From the NCBI RefSeq assembly GCF_042731755.1, contig NZ_JBHWLR010000002.1:1-64000 (forward strand): a stretch of 64,000 nt of DNA. Reading direction: 5' to 3'. The notes beneath the pieces are model-generated. The model searched no databases. It was not told where the DNA came from and was given only the letters and a program-made list of their open reading frames with translations. Origin of the DNA: Promicromonospora sp042731755 (GTDB lineage: Bacteria > Actinomycetota > Actinomycetes > Actinomycetales > Cellulomonadaceae). Below are positions 22,962 to 32,028 of this stretch, in pieces; position 1 is the first letter of the stretch; the number at the start of each line of letters is the position of its first letter. The position numbers and the translations under genes were made by a program.

Positions 22962-25100
22962 TCAGCCCTCCTTGTTCTCGGTACCGGCGTTCTCGGTACC
23001 AGCAAACAACCGCACCAGGTGCAGGTTCCCGCCGTCGTCGCTCGTCGCGGTCCACCCGGCCGGCACGAGCACCGTCGTGTCCGCCTTCTCGATCACGGCG
23101 GGGCCGGTCACCGACGCCTCGCCGTCCGACCCGAGCGTGTGCACGCTCGCCGGACGGGGCGTCCCGTCGTACCGCACGTCCCGCGCGCCCGTCTTCACGA
23201 ACGCCGCGCCGCCGTGCCCGGAGCGCACCTCGCCGAGGCGCACGCTGACGCTCGCGCGCAGCGTCTCGGCGCGCACCGTCGCAGTGGGGTCCGCGAACCC
23301 GTGGACCCGCTCGTGCTGCTCGGCGAAGCGGCGCAGCATCGGCTCGATCTCCAGGCGCAGCGGCTCCGTCGCGCCCGCCTCGGTGGGCCGCTCCGCGAGC
23401 ACCACCTCCAGCGTGGTCGGCTGGCCCGCGTACCGCAGGTCGGCGCTCAGCGTCACGGTGCCTGCCGCGGCGACGTCCTGCGTGCGCAGCCAGTCCAGTA
23501 CCTCGCGCTCCAGCCCGGCCGACGCCGCCGTCAGCGCGTCGAGGTTCTCCGGCACGACGGCGGTGCGCACCGTGCGCGCGACGTCGCGCCGGATCGGGGC
23601 GATCGCCGCGCCCAGCGCGCAGAAGGTCCCGGCCGCGGCCGGGACGAGCACGCGGCGGACGCCGACCTCGTCGGCCAGCAGCGCGGCATGTGTGCCGCCG
23701 GCCCCGCCGAAGGCGACGAACGTGTACCGCTCGGGCACCTCGCCGTGCGCGGCCAGCACGGTCCGCAGGCGTGCGGCCATGCCGACCGACGCGACACGCA
23801 GCGCGGCGTCGGTGACGCCGTCGGCACCGGCATCTTCCGCCAGCTCGTCCGCGACCCGCCCGAGCGCCGCCGTCGCGAGGTCCGCGCGCAGCGGGAACGT
23901 GCCGCCCAGGAACGTGGCCGGGTCGATGACGCCGGCGTGCACGTAGGCGTCGGTCAGGGCGGGCTGCGTGCCGCCCGCGCCGTACGCGGCCGGGCCGGGC
24001 ACGGCGCCGACGCTCGCCGGGCCGACGCGCAGCACCGCCCGGGCGCCCGACCGGTCGGCGCTGATCACGGACCCGCCGCCCGCGCCGATCGCGGACACCT
24101 CGACCACGGGAGTCATCAGCGGGTGCGGCCCCACGGTGGCGGTCGTGGTCAGGACGGGGCGGCCGCCGCGCAGCACGCCGATGTCGCTGCTCGTGCCGCC
24201 CATGTCCACGGTGACCATGTCCGTGCCGGGCCACGCGGTCGCGGCGGCGGACACCCCGCCGGCCGGCCCCGAGAGCACGGTCTGCACGGGACGCCGGATC
24301 GCGTCCTCGATGGACACCGAGCCGCCGTTCGACGTGGTGATGTAGACGCGGGCGTCGACCCGCAGGCGACGCAGGCGCTCGCGCAGCGCGGTGAAGTAGC
24401 CGGTCATCAGCGGCGTGATCTGGGCGTCCAGGAGCGCCAGCGTGGTGCGCTCGTACTCGCCGGCCTCGGGCCACACCGCGGCGGCCGACGTCACCGGGAC
24501 GTCCAGGGCGGCGGCCAGCCGGTCGGCCAGGAGCTGCTCGGCCTCGCGCGCGGCGTACCCGCCCACCAGGCTCACGGCCACGACCTCGGGCGCGACGGCG
24601 GTCAGGCGCTCCACGAGCCGGTCCAGCTCGGCGTCGTCCACCCCGGTGCCGACGGCGGCGCCGTCCGCGGCGAACCGGTGCGCCACCTCCAGCACGTGCT
24701 CGCGCGGCACGACGGGCCGCGCGGGGGTCGCGTGCAGGTCGAACGACCGCGGCATCCGCGCGCGGGCGATCTGCAGCACGTCCCGGTGCCCCGCGCTGGT
24801 CACGAGCGCCGCCCGGGCCACGCGGCCCTGGAGGATCGCGTTGAGGCCGATCGTGGTGCCGTGGGCCACCGCCGCGACGTCGTCGACGGCGATCCCGCGC
24901 GCCAGGAGCTGCGCCAGCCCTGTCTCGACCCCTTCGGAGGGGTCGTGCGGGGTGCTCGGCACCTTGTGCGTGATCGCGTCGGCGAGCGACCACGAGACGC
25001 CGTCGCCGGGGACGGCGACCAGGTCGGTGAACGTACCGCCGACGTCGATACCGATGCGCCAGCGACGACGTCCGGCGGGGACAGCCACGGGGGATGACAT
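22962..25100 (-). CDS. hyuA: Hydantoinase A / oxoprolinase subunit
   Basis: A 712-aa protein. The start RWRIGIDVGGTFTDLVAV is the phosphate-1 motif of the actin-like ATPase fold. HGTTIGLNAILQGR, TSNGGSVSIEDAIRRPVQTVLSGPAGGV and VDMGGTSSDIGVL follow, all diagnostic of HyuA (N-methylhydantoinase A). It uses ATP to hydrolyse hydantoin, 5-oxoproline or a similar lactam together with HyuB. It is 3 bp behind the ABC permease gene, indicating one transcript from transport to hydrolysis. Confidence 0.94.
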   Translation of the reverse strand: MSSPVAVPAGRRRWRIGIDVGGTFTDLVAVPGDGVSWSLADAITHKVPSTPHDPSEGVETGLAQLLARGIAVDDVAAVAHGTTIGLNAILQGRVARAALVTSAGHRDVLQIARARMPRSFDLHATPARPVVPREHVLEVAHRFAADGAAVGTGVDDAELDRLVERLTAVAPEVVAVSLVGGYAAREAEQLLADRLAAALDVPVTSAAAVWPEAGEYERTTLALLDAQITPLMTGYFTALRERLRRLRVDARVYITTSNGGSVSIEDAIRRPVQTVLSGPAGGVSAAATAWPGTDMVTVDMGGTSSDIGVLRGGRPVLTTTATVGPHPLMTPVVEVSAIGAGGGSVISADRSGARAVLRVGPASVGAVPGPAAYGAGGTQPALTDAYVHAGVIDPATFLGGTFPLRADLATAALGRVADELAEDAGADGVTDAALRVASVGMAARLRTVLAAHGEVPERYTFVAFGGAGGTHAALLADEVGVRRVLVPAAAGTFCALGAAIAPIRRDVARTVRTAVVPENLDALTAASAGLEREVLDWLRTQDVAAAGTVTLSADLRYAGQPTTLEVVLAERPTEAGATEPLRLEIEPMLRRFAEQHERVHGFADPTATVRAETLRASVSVRLGEVRSGHGGAAFVKTGARDVRYDGTPRPASVHTLGSDGEASVTGPAVIEKADTTVLVPAGWTATSDDGGNLHLVRLFAGTENAGTENKEG

Positions 25101-25103
25101 GGG

Positions 25104-25928
25104 TTAGAGGAACCTCGAGACGTGGACGGTGCGGTCGAGCACGGCGATGGTCGCCACGCTGACCAGCAGCAGGAGCGTGGAGACGGCCGCGACGGTGGGT
25201 TCGAGCTGGACCTGCACCGCGGAGTAGATGCGCACGGGCACGGTGGCCTCGCCGGCGCCCGCCACCAGCACGGACACCGCGACCTCGCCGAGCGAGATGA
25301 CGGCGCCCAGGAATGCCCCGGCGACGATCCCCGGCCGCATGAGCGGCACGGTCACGGTGAGGAAGGTGCGCAGCGGCGACGCCCCGAGCGACCGCGCGGC
25401 GCGGGGCAGCGCGGGGTCGAGTGCCGCGGCGCTGACCGCGACGACCCGCACGCAGAACGGGAAGGTCACCACCAGGTGCGCGAGCCACAGGCCCTGCGCC
25501 GAGCCGACCATGCCGGTGCGCTGGAGCTGGTAGAGCAGCGCCAGGCCGACCATCACGCCGGGCACGGCCATGGGGGACAGGAACAGCAGGCCGAGCGCGC
25601 GCCGGCCGGGGAAGTTCCCGGCGCCGACGGCGTACCCGCCGAGGGTGCCCAGCACGACGACGACCGGCACGACGAGCAGCACGAGCAGCAGCGAGTAGCC
25701 GAGCGAGTCGAGCCACTGCGCGGAGCCGAACACCTCGGCGTACCAGCGCAGGCTCAGGCCGGACGGCGGGAACCGGAAGTTGTTCCCGGCGTTGAACGAG
25801 CTCAGCGCGACGACGGCGAGCGGGAGCAGCAGGAAGGCGCAGACGAGCACCACGGGCACGAGTGTCAGCGCGCGGCGGGCGCGGGCCCGGCCGGCGCCGG
25901 TGACGCGAACGACACGACGGTCAGGCAC
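25104..25928 (-). CDS. ABC importer permease, PotC-like
   Basis: A 274-aa membrane protein with six helices. The start is followed by a positively charged N-terminus and FLLLPLAVVALSSFN, a typical PotC/PhnU opening. The EAA loop reads AARSLGASPLRTFLTVTVPLMRPGI. It overlaps the PotB-like gene by 8 nt. It is the second permease of a spermidine/putrescine-type importer (PotABCD class), which also serves other small amines and amides. Confidence 0.92.
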   Translation of the reverse strand: MPDRRVVRVTGAGRARARRALTLVPVVLVCAFLLLPLAVVALSSFNAGNNFRFPPSGLSLRWYAEVFGSAQWLDSLGYSLLLVLLVVPVVVVLGTLGGYAVGAGNFPGRRALGLLFLSPMAVPGVMVGLALLYQLQRTGMVGSAQGLWLAHLVVTFPFCVRVVAVSAAALDPALPRAARSLGASPLRTFLTVTVPLMRPGIVAGAFLGAVISLGEVAVSVLVAGAGEATVPVRIYSAVQVQLEPTVAAVSTLLLLVSVATIAVLDRTVHVSRFL

Positions 25929-26796
25929 GACGCCCCCTCTCGGCGAACCGGCCCAGCAGGCCGATCAGGCCGCAGACCGCGAGCGTGACGGCCAGGAGCA
26001 CGAAGCTCAGGGCGGCGGCGCGCGGCTGGTCGAAGGCGACCATGGCCTCGGTCTGGATCCGGAGCCCGGCCAGGGACTGGTTGGCCCCGCCCACGAGCAG
26101 CGGCGTCACGTACACGCCCATGCTCAGGGAGAAGACGATCACGGTCGCGGCCACGACGCCCGGGGTGGCCAGCGGCAGCACCACGGAGCGGAACGTGCGC
26201 AGCGCGGACGCGCCTAGGTCGGCGGAGGCCTGCAGCAGCCGGTTGTCGATCGCGCCGAGCGACGCGGACAGGGCCAGCACGGCGAACGGCAGCAGCACGT
26301 GCACGACGGCGAGGAACACCGTCCACGGCGAGCGCAGCAGCGGCAGGGACTCGTCGATCAGCCCGAGGGCCTGGAGCGTGACGTTGACGGGGCCCTCGCC
26401 CGACATGACCACGCGCCAGCCGAAGGACCGCACGACCTCGCTGGTCAGCAGCGGGGACAGGGTGACCACGAAGACCAGGGACTTGCCCACGCCCGACGTC
26501 GAGCGGGCGAGGTACCAGGCGAGGGGGAACGCCAGGACGAGGCACGTGACGCTGACCCGGACGGCGAGCCAGAGACTCTCGACGACCGAGCCCCACAGGT
26601 AGGGCGTGCCGAAGACCTCGGCGTACTGCGCCCCGGTGAACCCGGGCAGCACGTTGTTCATCTGGTCGGTGGGGCGCAGGCTCAGCAGGAGCAGCCCGAC
26701 CAGCGGCACCAGGAACGCGACCACGACGAAGGCCGTGGGCACGATCGCGGCGACGTGGCCGCGCAGGTCGCGGGAGCGGGTGCGGGTGGCCGGCAC
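25921..26796 (-). CDS. ABC importer permease, PotB-like
   Basis: A 291-aa membrane protein with six helices. The N-terminal VALIV-type helix AIVPTAFVVVAFLVPLVGLLLLS is followed by the periplasmic stretch FTGAQYAEVFGTPYLWGSV, seen in PotB-like permeases. The EAA loop is SADLGASALRTFRSVVLPLATPGV. It sits 1 bp after the ATPase gene and overlaps the second permease. The two pair as a heterodimer. Confidence 0.92.
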   Translation of the reverse strand: MPATRTRSRDLRGHVAAIVPTAFVVVAFLVPLVGLLLLSLRPTDQMNNVLPGFTGAQYAEVFGTPYLWGSVVESLWLAVRVSVTCLVLAFPLAWYLARSTSGVGKSLVFVVTLSPLLTSEVVRSFGWRVVMSGEGPVNVTLQALGLIDESLPLLRSPWTVFLAVVHVLLPFAVLALSASLGAIDNRLLQASADLGASALRTFRSVVLPLATPGVVAATVIVFSLSMGVYVTPLLVGGANQSLAGLRIQTEAMVAFDQPRAAALSFVLLAVTLAVCGLIGLLGRFAERGRRA

Positions 26797-26797
26797 G

Positions 26798-27832
26798 TCA
26801 GGCCGCCCCGAGCGGCAGGAGGGCGTCGTCGGACCACGTGAGCCCGACGCTCTCGTCCTCGGCGAAGCGGCGTCCGCCGTCCGCGGGGCTCGCGAGCAGC
26901 TCGGTGCCGTCCGTGGTGCGCAGGCGGTACTCGTACCGTTCGCCGGCGAAGCCGACCGAGAGCACGGTCGCCGCCGCGGCGTCCCCGCCCGGCTCGACGA
27001 CCCGCACGTGCTCGGGCCGCAGCGCGACGGTCGCGCCCGCGGAACCGAGCCGGACCGGCCGCCCCAGCACCGTGGGCCCGCCGTCGCCGTCCGCCACCGG
27101 CAGGAGGTTCGCGGCGCCGACGAAGTCCGCGGCGAACCGGGTACGCGGGGTGCGGTACAGCTCCTCGGGGGTGCCGAGCTGCTCCAGGTCGCCGTGCGCG
27201 AGCAGCGCGACCCGGTCGGACAGCGCGAGCGCCTCCGCCTGGTCGTGCGTGACGAACACGGTGGTGGTGCCGACCTCGCGCTGCAGCTCGCGCAGCTCGT
27301 GCCGCATCTGGCGGCGCAGCTTGGCGTCCAGGTTGGACAGCGGCTCGTCGAGCAGCAGCACCCGCGGCCGCGTGACCAGCGCGCGGGCGATGGCGACGCG
27401 CTGCTGCTGGCCGCCGGAGAGCTGCTGCGGGTAACGGTCCGCGTAGTCGACCAGGTCGACCAGCCGCAGGGCGTCGCGCACGCGCTCGGCCCGCTCGTCG
27501 CGCGGCACGCGCCGCGTGCGCAGCCCGTACTCCAGGTTGCGCCGCACCGTCATGTGCGGGAACAGGGCGTAGCTCTGGAACACCAGGCCCGTCTCGCGGC
27601 GGTTCGGCGCCACATGGGTGACGTCCTCGCCGTCGATGACGACGGTCCCCGTCGTCGGCGCGACGAACCCCGCGAGCACGGACAGGAGCGTCGACTTGCC
27701 GCAGCCCGACGGACCGAGGACCGAGAGGAACTCGCCCGCCTCGATCGTCAGCTCGTCGAGCTCCAGCACCGGGTCGCCGCCGTACCCGACGCTGAGCCCG
27801 CGGATCTCCACGCGGCCCTGGGTCGCAGTCAT
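26798..27832 (-). CDS. ABC importer ATP-binding protein, PotA-like
   Basis: A 344-aa ATPase. Walker A GPSGCGKST is near residues 37-45, signature LSGGQQQRVAIARAL near 135, Walker B VLLLDEPLSNLD near 155, the switch His in VFVTHDQAEAL, then a C-terminal TOBE domain (about 270-344) as in PotA/FbpC. ATG 27832 overlaps the stop of the binding-protein gene by one base (TGATG). It energises the importer for the operon's substrate. Confidence 0.93.
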   Translation of the reverse strand: MTATQGRVEIRGLSVGYGGDPVLELDELTIEAGEFLSVLGPSGCGKSTLLSVLAGFVAPTTGTVVIDGEDVTHVAPNRRETGLVFQSYALFPHMTVRRNLEYGLRTRRVPRDERAERVRDALRLVDLVDYADRYPQQLSGGQQQRVAIARALVTRPRVLLLDEPLSNLDAKLRRQMRHELRELQREVGTTTVFVTHDQAEALALSDRVALLAHGDLEQLGTPEELYRTPRTRFAADFVGAANLLPVADGDGGPTVLGRPVRLGSAGATVALRPEHVRVVEPGGDAAAATVLSVGFAGERYEYRLRTTDGTELLASPADGGRRFAEDESVGLTWSDDALLPLGAA

Positions 27833-28956
27833 CAGCCGAAGATCTCCTGCCAGCGCGCCTGCAGGTCCGGGAGCTGCGGGGTGATGGCCTCGTAGTCGAC
27901 CCACACGAAGTCGTCGTACGCGCCCTTGCCGCTGGTGATCTGCTCGTCGAACTGCGCGGGGTACTCGTTCTGGTCGTTGGAGGCGGCGTACCAGGTGCCC
28001 TCGGAGAAGACGGGCTGGTACTCGCTGGAGGCGACGTAGTTCAGGAACGTGTAGGCCAGCTCCTCCTCCTGCGTTCCCTCAGTGACGAAGAGCGAGGTCA
28101 GGGCGCCCACGGAGCCCGAGGCGGGGTAGGCGAAGCCGATGGGCTCGCCCGCGTTCTGCTGCACGAACGCGCGGCCGTCCCAGTGCGCCGCGACCCAGGC
28201 GTCGCCGTTCGAGAGCGCGGTCTCGACGCTCGTGCCGTCGGCGGGGAAGGTGGAGGCGCAGTCCTTGAGGGTCTCGAGCTGCTCGAACGCGGCGTCGACG
28301 TCGTCCGGGTTGGTGATGCTGCCCCCGGCCTCGTTGATCAGGCCCGCGACGAACTCGACGCCCGTGTTGAAGGTCAGCGGCGAGACGGCCACGTGCCCGC
28401 AGTAGGCCGGGTCGAGCAGGTCGGACCAGTCGGTCGGCGGCTCGTCGACCTTGTCGGTGCGGTAGGCGATGCCGGTGGAGCCCACGGTCAGGGGCACGCC
28501 GTACTGGGTGCCGCCCACGTTGCTCTGCTCGGCGAGCACGGTGTTGAGCTGGTCGAACTGCTCGATCCGGGCGGTGTCGAGCTCGGCGACGACGCCCGCC
28601 GAGACGGCGCTCGGGATGACGTTGGGCGTGAACGCGACGACGTCGTAGGCGGGCGTGCCGCCCTTGGTGGAGCGCAGCGCGGTGAGCCAGTCGGCGGGGC
28701 CGCCGGGCACGAGCTCGACGGTGGCGCCGGTCTCCTCCTCGAACGGCTCGACGAAGGCCTTGGCGAACGACTCGCCCCAGGAGCCGGCGTACACCGCGAC
28801 CTTGAGGGTGCGGCCCGACAGGTCGCCGCCGGCGGCGTCGCCGCCCGCGTCGTCCGCGGAGCAGGCGGCCAGCGAGCCGGTCAGGGCCAGGGCCGTCGTC
28901 ACGGCGAGGGTGCGGGTCAGGGGCCGGGCGGTCCGGCGCGTGGAGCGGGAGGTCAT
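27832..28956 (-). CDS. ABC importer substrate-binding lipoprotein, PotD-like
   Basis: A 374-aa protein. A signal peptide with the lipobox LAAC (lipidated Cys32) is followed by TLKVAVYAGSWGESFAKAFVEPFEEETGATVELVPGG, the N-terminal lobe of the PotD/PotF-like class. The mature protein has the usual two-lobe length. It is the first transporter gene, overlapping the amidase stop by 4 nt. The ligand is unknown; context (amidase, hydantoinase) suggests a cyclic or open-chain amide or amine. Confidence 0.92.
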   Translation of the reverse strand: MTSRSTRRTARPLTRTLAVTTALALTGSLAACSADDAGGDAAGGDLSGRTLKVAVYAGSWGESFAKAFVEPFEEETGATVELVPGGPADWLTALRSTKGGTPAYDVVAFTPNVIPSAVSAGVVAELDTARIEQFDQLNTVLAEQSNVGGTQYGVPLTVGSTGIAYRTDKVDEPPTDWSDLLDPAYCGHVAVSPLTFNTGVEFVAGLINEAGGSITNPDDVDAAFEQLETLKDCASTFPADGTSVETALSNGDAWVAAHWDGRAFVQQNAGEPIGFAYPASGSVGALTSLFVTEGTQEEELAYTFLNYVASSEYQPVFSEGTWYAASNDQNEYPAQFDEQITSGKGAYDDFVWVDYEAITPQLPDLQARWQEIFG

Positions 28957-30389
28957 CGTGTTCTCGTTCCTTCGGGGTGGTGGGGCGGCAGGCGGCGGTC
29001 CCAGGCGTAGTGCCCTTCCAGGACGGCGCCGAGCCGGAGCAGGAGGGCCTCGCCGCCCTGCGGGGCGACGAGCTGCGTGCCGAGCGGCAGGCCGTCGTCG
29101 TCCAGGTGGGTGGGGAGGGTCAGGGCGGGGGTGCCGAGCACGCTCGGCACGGTGGTGAACGCGAGCGTGCGCTCGTACACGACGGAGTCGCGGGACGGCG
29201 CCTGCCGGGTCAGCTCGTCCAGCACGACGCCGGTCGCGGGCACCCGGGTGGCGGTCGTGGGGGTGAGGACGACGTCGGCGGCGCCGAACAGGGCCTCGGT
29301 GACCGTGCGGGCCAGGGCGCGCATCCGGACGGCCCCGCGCACGTACTCGGCCGCGCCGAGGGTGTCGGCCCGGTCCATCACGCGGTGGATGTACGGCTGC
29401 AGGAGCTCGGGATGGTCCAGCGGCGTCTGCCGCAGCCACGCCGGGATGACGACGCCCGGGTACAGGTCCATGAGCTCGGCGCCCTCTTCCGGGGCGTCGA
29501 GCGCGACGACCGTGTGCCCCAGGGAGCGCAGCACGGCCGCGACGTCCTGCACCGCGGCGACGCACGCGGCGTCGACCTCGATGCGCGGGTCCCAGGAGCG
29601 GGTGAGCAGCCCGACCCGCAGCGGGTCGGGCGCGTGGTCCAGCAGGGCGAGGTAGTCCGGGGCGGCGGGGCCGCGCGACCAGGCCAGCGGGTCGGGCGCG
29701 GCCAGGTGCGTCACGACGGCGGCCGTGTCGGCCACGGTGCGCGTGACGACGCCCTCGGTGGCGCCGCCCTCCCAGCCCTGGACGCGCTGGGGGAGCAGGC
29801 CGCGGCCGGGCTTGAGGCCGACCAGGCCGCAGAACGCGGCCGGGACCCGCAGCGAGCCGCCGCCGTCGCTCGCGAGCGCGACGGGCACGATGCCGGCGGC
29901 CACGGCCGCCGCAGAACCGCCGCTGGACCCGCCCGGCGAGCGGGTCAGGTCCCACGGGTTGTGCGTGACGCCGGAGCGCGGGCTCTCGCAGGACGTGGTC
30001 ATGGCCAGCTCCGGCGTGGCCGCGCGCCCGAGCTGGACGAAGCCGGCGGCGAACGCCGCGGCGGGCAGCAGGTCGGTCGACGGCGCGGGCGTCTCGTCGA
30101 TCGCGAGGGAGCCGCGGGTCCACGGCTGGCCCTGGACCGCGAACGTGTCCTTGACCGTGATCGGCACGCCGGCGAACGGCGGCAGGTCCGCGCCGGCGGC
30201 CCGCGCGCGGTCGACGGCGTCCGCGGCCGCGAGCGTCGCGGCGTCGTCGCGCCACACGAGGGACCGCACGGCCGGGTCGACGGCGTCCGCCCGGGCGAGG
30301 GCGTGCTCCGCGACGGAGCGCGCGCTCTCGCGACCGGAGCGGATCCGGTCGGCCGTGTCCACCACACCCATATGTGATGGAAGATTCAT
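28953..30389 (-). CDS. Amidase (amidase-signature family)
   Basis: A protein of about 478 aa with the amidase-signature triad visible: the Lys in PITVKDTF, the cis-Ser in SPGGSSGGSAAAV and the nucleophile Ser in SDGGGSLRVPA. Family members hydrolyse amides to acid and ammonia. The start is uncertain: GTG 30395, ATG 30389 and ATG 30371 are all in frame, and none has a clear RBS. It is first in the eight-gene operon. A GTGAT/ATCAC inverted repeat (30374-30378, 30391-30395) spans the start region and could be an operator for the divergent MocR-family regulator. Confidence 0.9.
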   Translation of the reverse strand: MNLPSHMGVVDTADRIRSGRESARSVAEHALARADAVDPAVRSLVWRDDAATLAAADAVDRARAAGADLPPFAGVPITVKDTFAVQGQPWTRGSLAIDETPAPSTDLLPAAAFAAGFVQLGRAATPELAMTTSCESPRSGVTHNPWDLTRSPGGSSGGSAAAVAAGIVPVALASDGGGSLRVPAAFCGLVGLKPGRGLLPQRVQGWEGGATEGVVTRTVADTAAVVTHLAAPDPLAWSRGPAAPDYLALLDHAPDPLRVGLLTRSWDPRIEVDAACVAAVQDVAAVLRSLGHTVVALDAPEEGAELMDLYPGVVIPAWLRQTPLDHPELLQPYIHRVMDRADTLGAAEYVRGAVRMRALARTVTEALFGAADVVLTPTTATRVPATGVVLDELTRQAPSRDSVVYERTLAFTTVPSVLGTPALTLPTHLDDDGLPLGTQLVAPQGGEALLLRLGAVLEGHYAWDRRLPPHHPEGTRTR

Positions 30390-30556
30390 GATCACGGGTA
30401 GACGTTAACCACGGCGGGCCGATCGCTCCAAGCCGATCCCCGTGCCGTCCGCCTGGTGAGACAACGGCTGCGCGCGGATGGAAGGTGGTCGCGCGACCCT
30501 GCGCTCGCCTGATATACATCTGGATGATAAGTGCCGGAACAGACTGACGAGGGGCG

Positions 30557-31951
30557 ATGACGACCACAGGACCCGACGCCGCGAGTACCACCCCGGGCAC
30601 GCCGTCCGACCTGATCGCATCGGTGCGCGGGTTGTCCGGCCCGGCGCTCGCCGAGCAGCTCACCGCCTGGATCGAGCAGGGCGTGCTCGCGCCGGGCACC
30701 CGGCTGCCCACGATCGAGGAGGTCGCCACCGCGTCCGGCCTCGGCCGCTCGACCATCGCGGGCACCTGGTCCCTCCTGGTCGACCGCGGCCTGGTCACCA
30801 CGCGGCGGCGCGGCGGCACCATCGTGGCCGGCCCGGCCAGCGCGCCCCTGTGGCCGCGCGCGGGGGAGCCGCCCGTGTTCGACGGCTGGTCCTCGGTGGA
30901 CCTCTCGTCCGCGCACCCCACGACCGACCGGCTGCCCGACCTGCTGGAGGCCTTCGCGCACAGCCTGCGCGAACCCCAGACCAACTCGCTGCGCCGCGAG
31001 GCGATCACGCCCGCGCTGCTCGACGCCGTGCGCCAGGACTGGCCGTTCGACGCCGCCGAGTGGGTGACCGTCAGCGGGGCCGGCGAGGCCACGCTGCTCA
31101 CCGCCGAGGCGGCCACCGCGCCGGGCGGGCTGATCGCCGTCCAGGAGCCCGCGGTCTCCGGCACCATCGGCAACCTGCGCTCCGTCGGCTTCGACGTCGT
31201 CGGCGTCGCCTCCGACGCCTCCGGCCCGCTCCCCGGCGCGCTGGAGCGCGCCCTGGCCGCCGGTGCGCGCACCTTCGTCTACCAGCCGGGCGGGGAGTTC
31301 ACGCTGGAGGGCGCCGTCACCGCGCCGCGGCTCGCCGAGCTCGCCGACGTGCTCACGAAGCATGCCCCGGACGCCTGGGTCCTGGAGGAGGACGTGCTCG
31401 GCCCGCTGGCCCCGGTGCGGCCGCTCAGCCTGGGCGAGCTGCTGCCCGGCCGGGTCGTGCGGATCACGTCCTTCTGCCGCGCCTTCGGGCTCGACCTGCG
31501 CACCACCGTCGTCGGCGGGGCGCGCGACGTGGTGCTCGGCGTGCGCCGCCTGCGCAGCCACGGCATCCTCGCCCAGAGCCGCATCCTGCAGAACGCGCTC
31601 GCGTACCTCCTGGCCAACCCCGGTGTCGGCAGCCTCGTGACGGACTCCGGCCGCTGGTACGCGGAACGCGGCCGGGACCTGACCCGGGCGCTCGCCGCGC
31701 GCGACGTGCGCACCGCGACACCCCCGGGCGGCCTCGTCGTCTGGCTGCGCGCCGAGAACGAGGACGAGGCCCTGGTCGAGCTCGGGGCGCGCGGGATGGT
31801 GCTCACACCGTCGTCGCGCACGTTCGCCACGCCGCCGCGCCCCGCCTGGCTCCGCGTCGCCACGCCCCAGATCCCGGCCGACCCGCAGCGGGTCGAGGAG
31901 CTGGCCGAGGCGCTCGCGGGCGCCGCACGGGGTGCGCTGCTGGCGGGCTGA
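30557..31951 (+). CDS. MocR-family (GntR-aminotransferase) regulator lacking the PLP lysine
   Basis: A 464-aa protein. The N-terminal GntR winged helix (about 25-85, GTRLPTIEEVATASGLGRSTIAGTWSLL) is joined to an aminotransferase-I-like domain (about 115-460). Where MocR/PdxR proteins have S-x-S-K, with Lys holding PLP, this one reads TSFCRAFGLDLR, so the Schiff-base lysine is absent. It may respond to a ligand other than PLP aldimines. It is divergent from the amidase-ABC-hydantoinase operon and presumably regulates it. The spacer (30390-30556) includes GATATACATC, the most AT-rich stretch and a likely promoter. Confidence 0.85.
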   Translation: MTTTGPDAASTTPGTPSDLIASVRGLSGPALAEQLTAWIEQGVLAPGTRLPTIEEVATASGLGRSTIAGTWSLLVDRGLVTTRRRGGTIVAGPASAPLWPRAGEPPVFDGWSSVDLSSAHPTTDRLPDLLEAFAHSLREPQTNSLRREAITPALLDAVRQDWPFDAAEWVTVSGAGEATLLTAEAATAPGGLIAVQEPAVSGTIGNLRSVGFDVVGVASDASGPLPGALERALAAGARTFVYQPGGEFTLEGAVTAPRLAELADVLTKHAPDAWVLEEDVLGPLAPVRPLSLGELLPGRVVRITSFCRAFGLDLRTTVVGGARDVVLGVRRLRSHGILAQSRILQNALAYLLANPGVGSLVTDSGRWYAERGRDLTRALAARDVRTATPPGGLVVWLRAENEDEALVELGARGMVLTPSSRTFATPPRPAWLRVATPQIPADPQRVEELAEALAGAARGALLAG

Positions 31952-32028
31952 CCTGCGACCGGGGGTTCCGGGATGTCGCGGCAAGCGGCAGAATCGGGGG
32001 CCCAGGAGCCCGACGACGGGAGCAGGCG

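Noticed and set aside
18886..25716. A single 2276-residue minus-strand open frame
   Set aside because: Only the last 693 codons match a protein family; the rest is an out-of-frame shadow of hyuA and hyuB in high-GC DNA.
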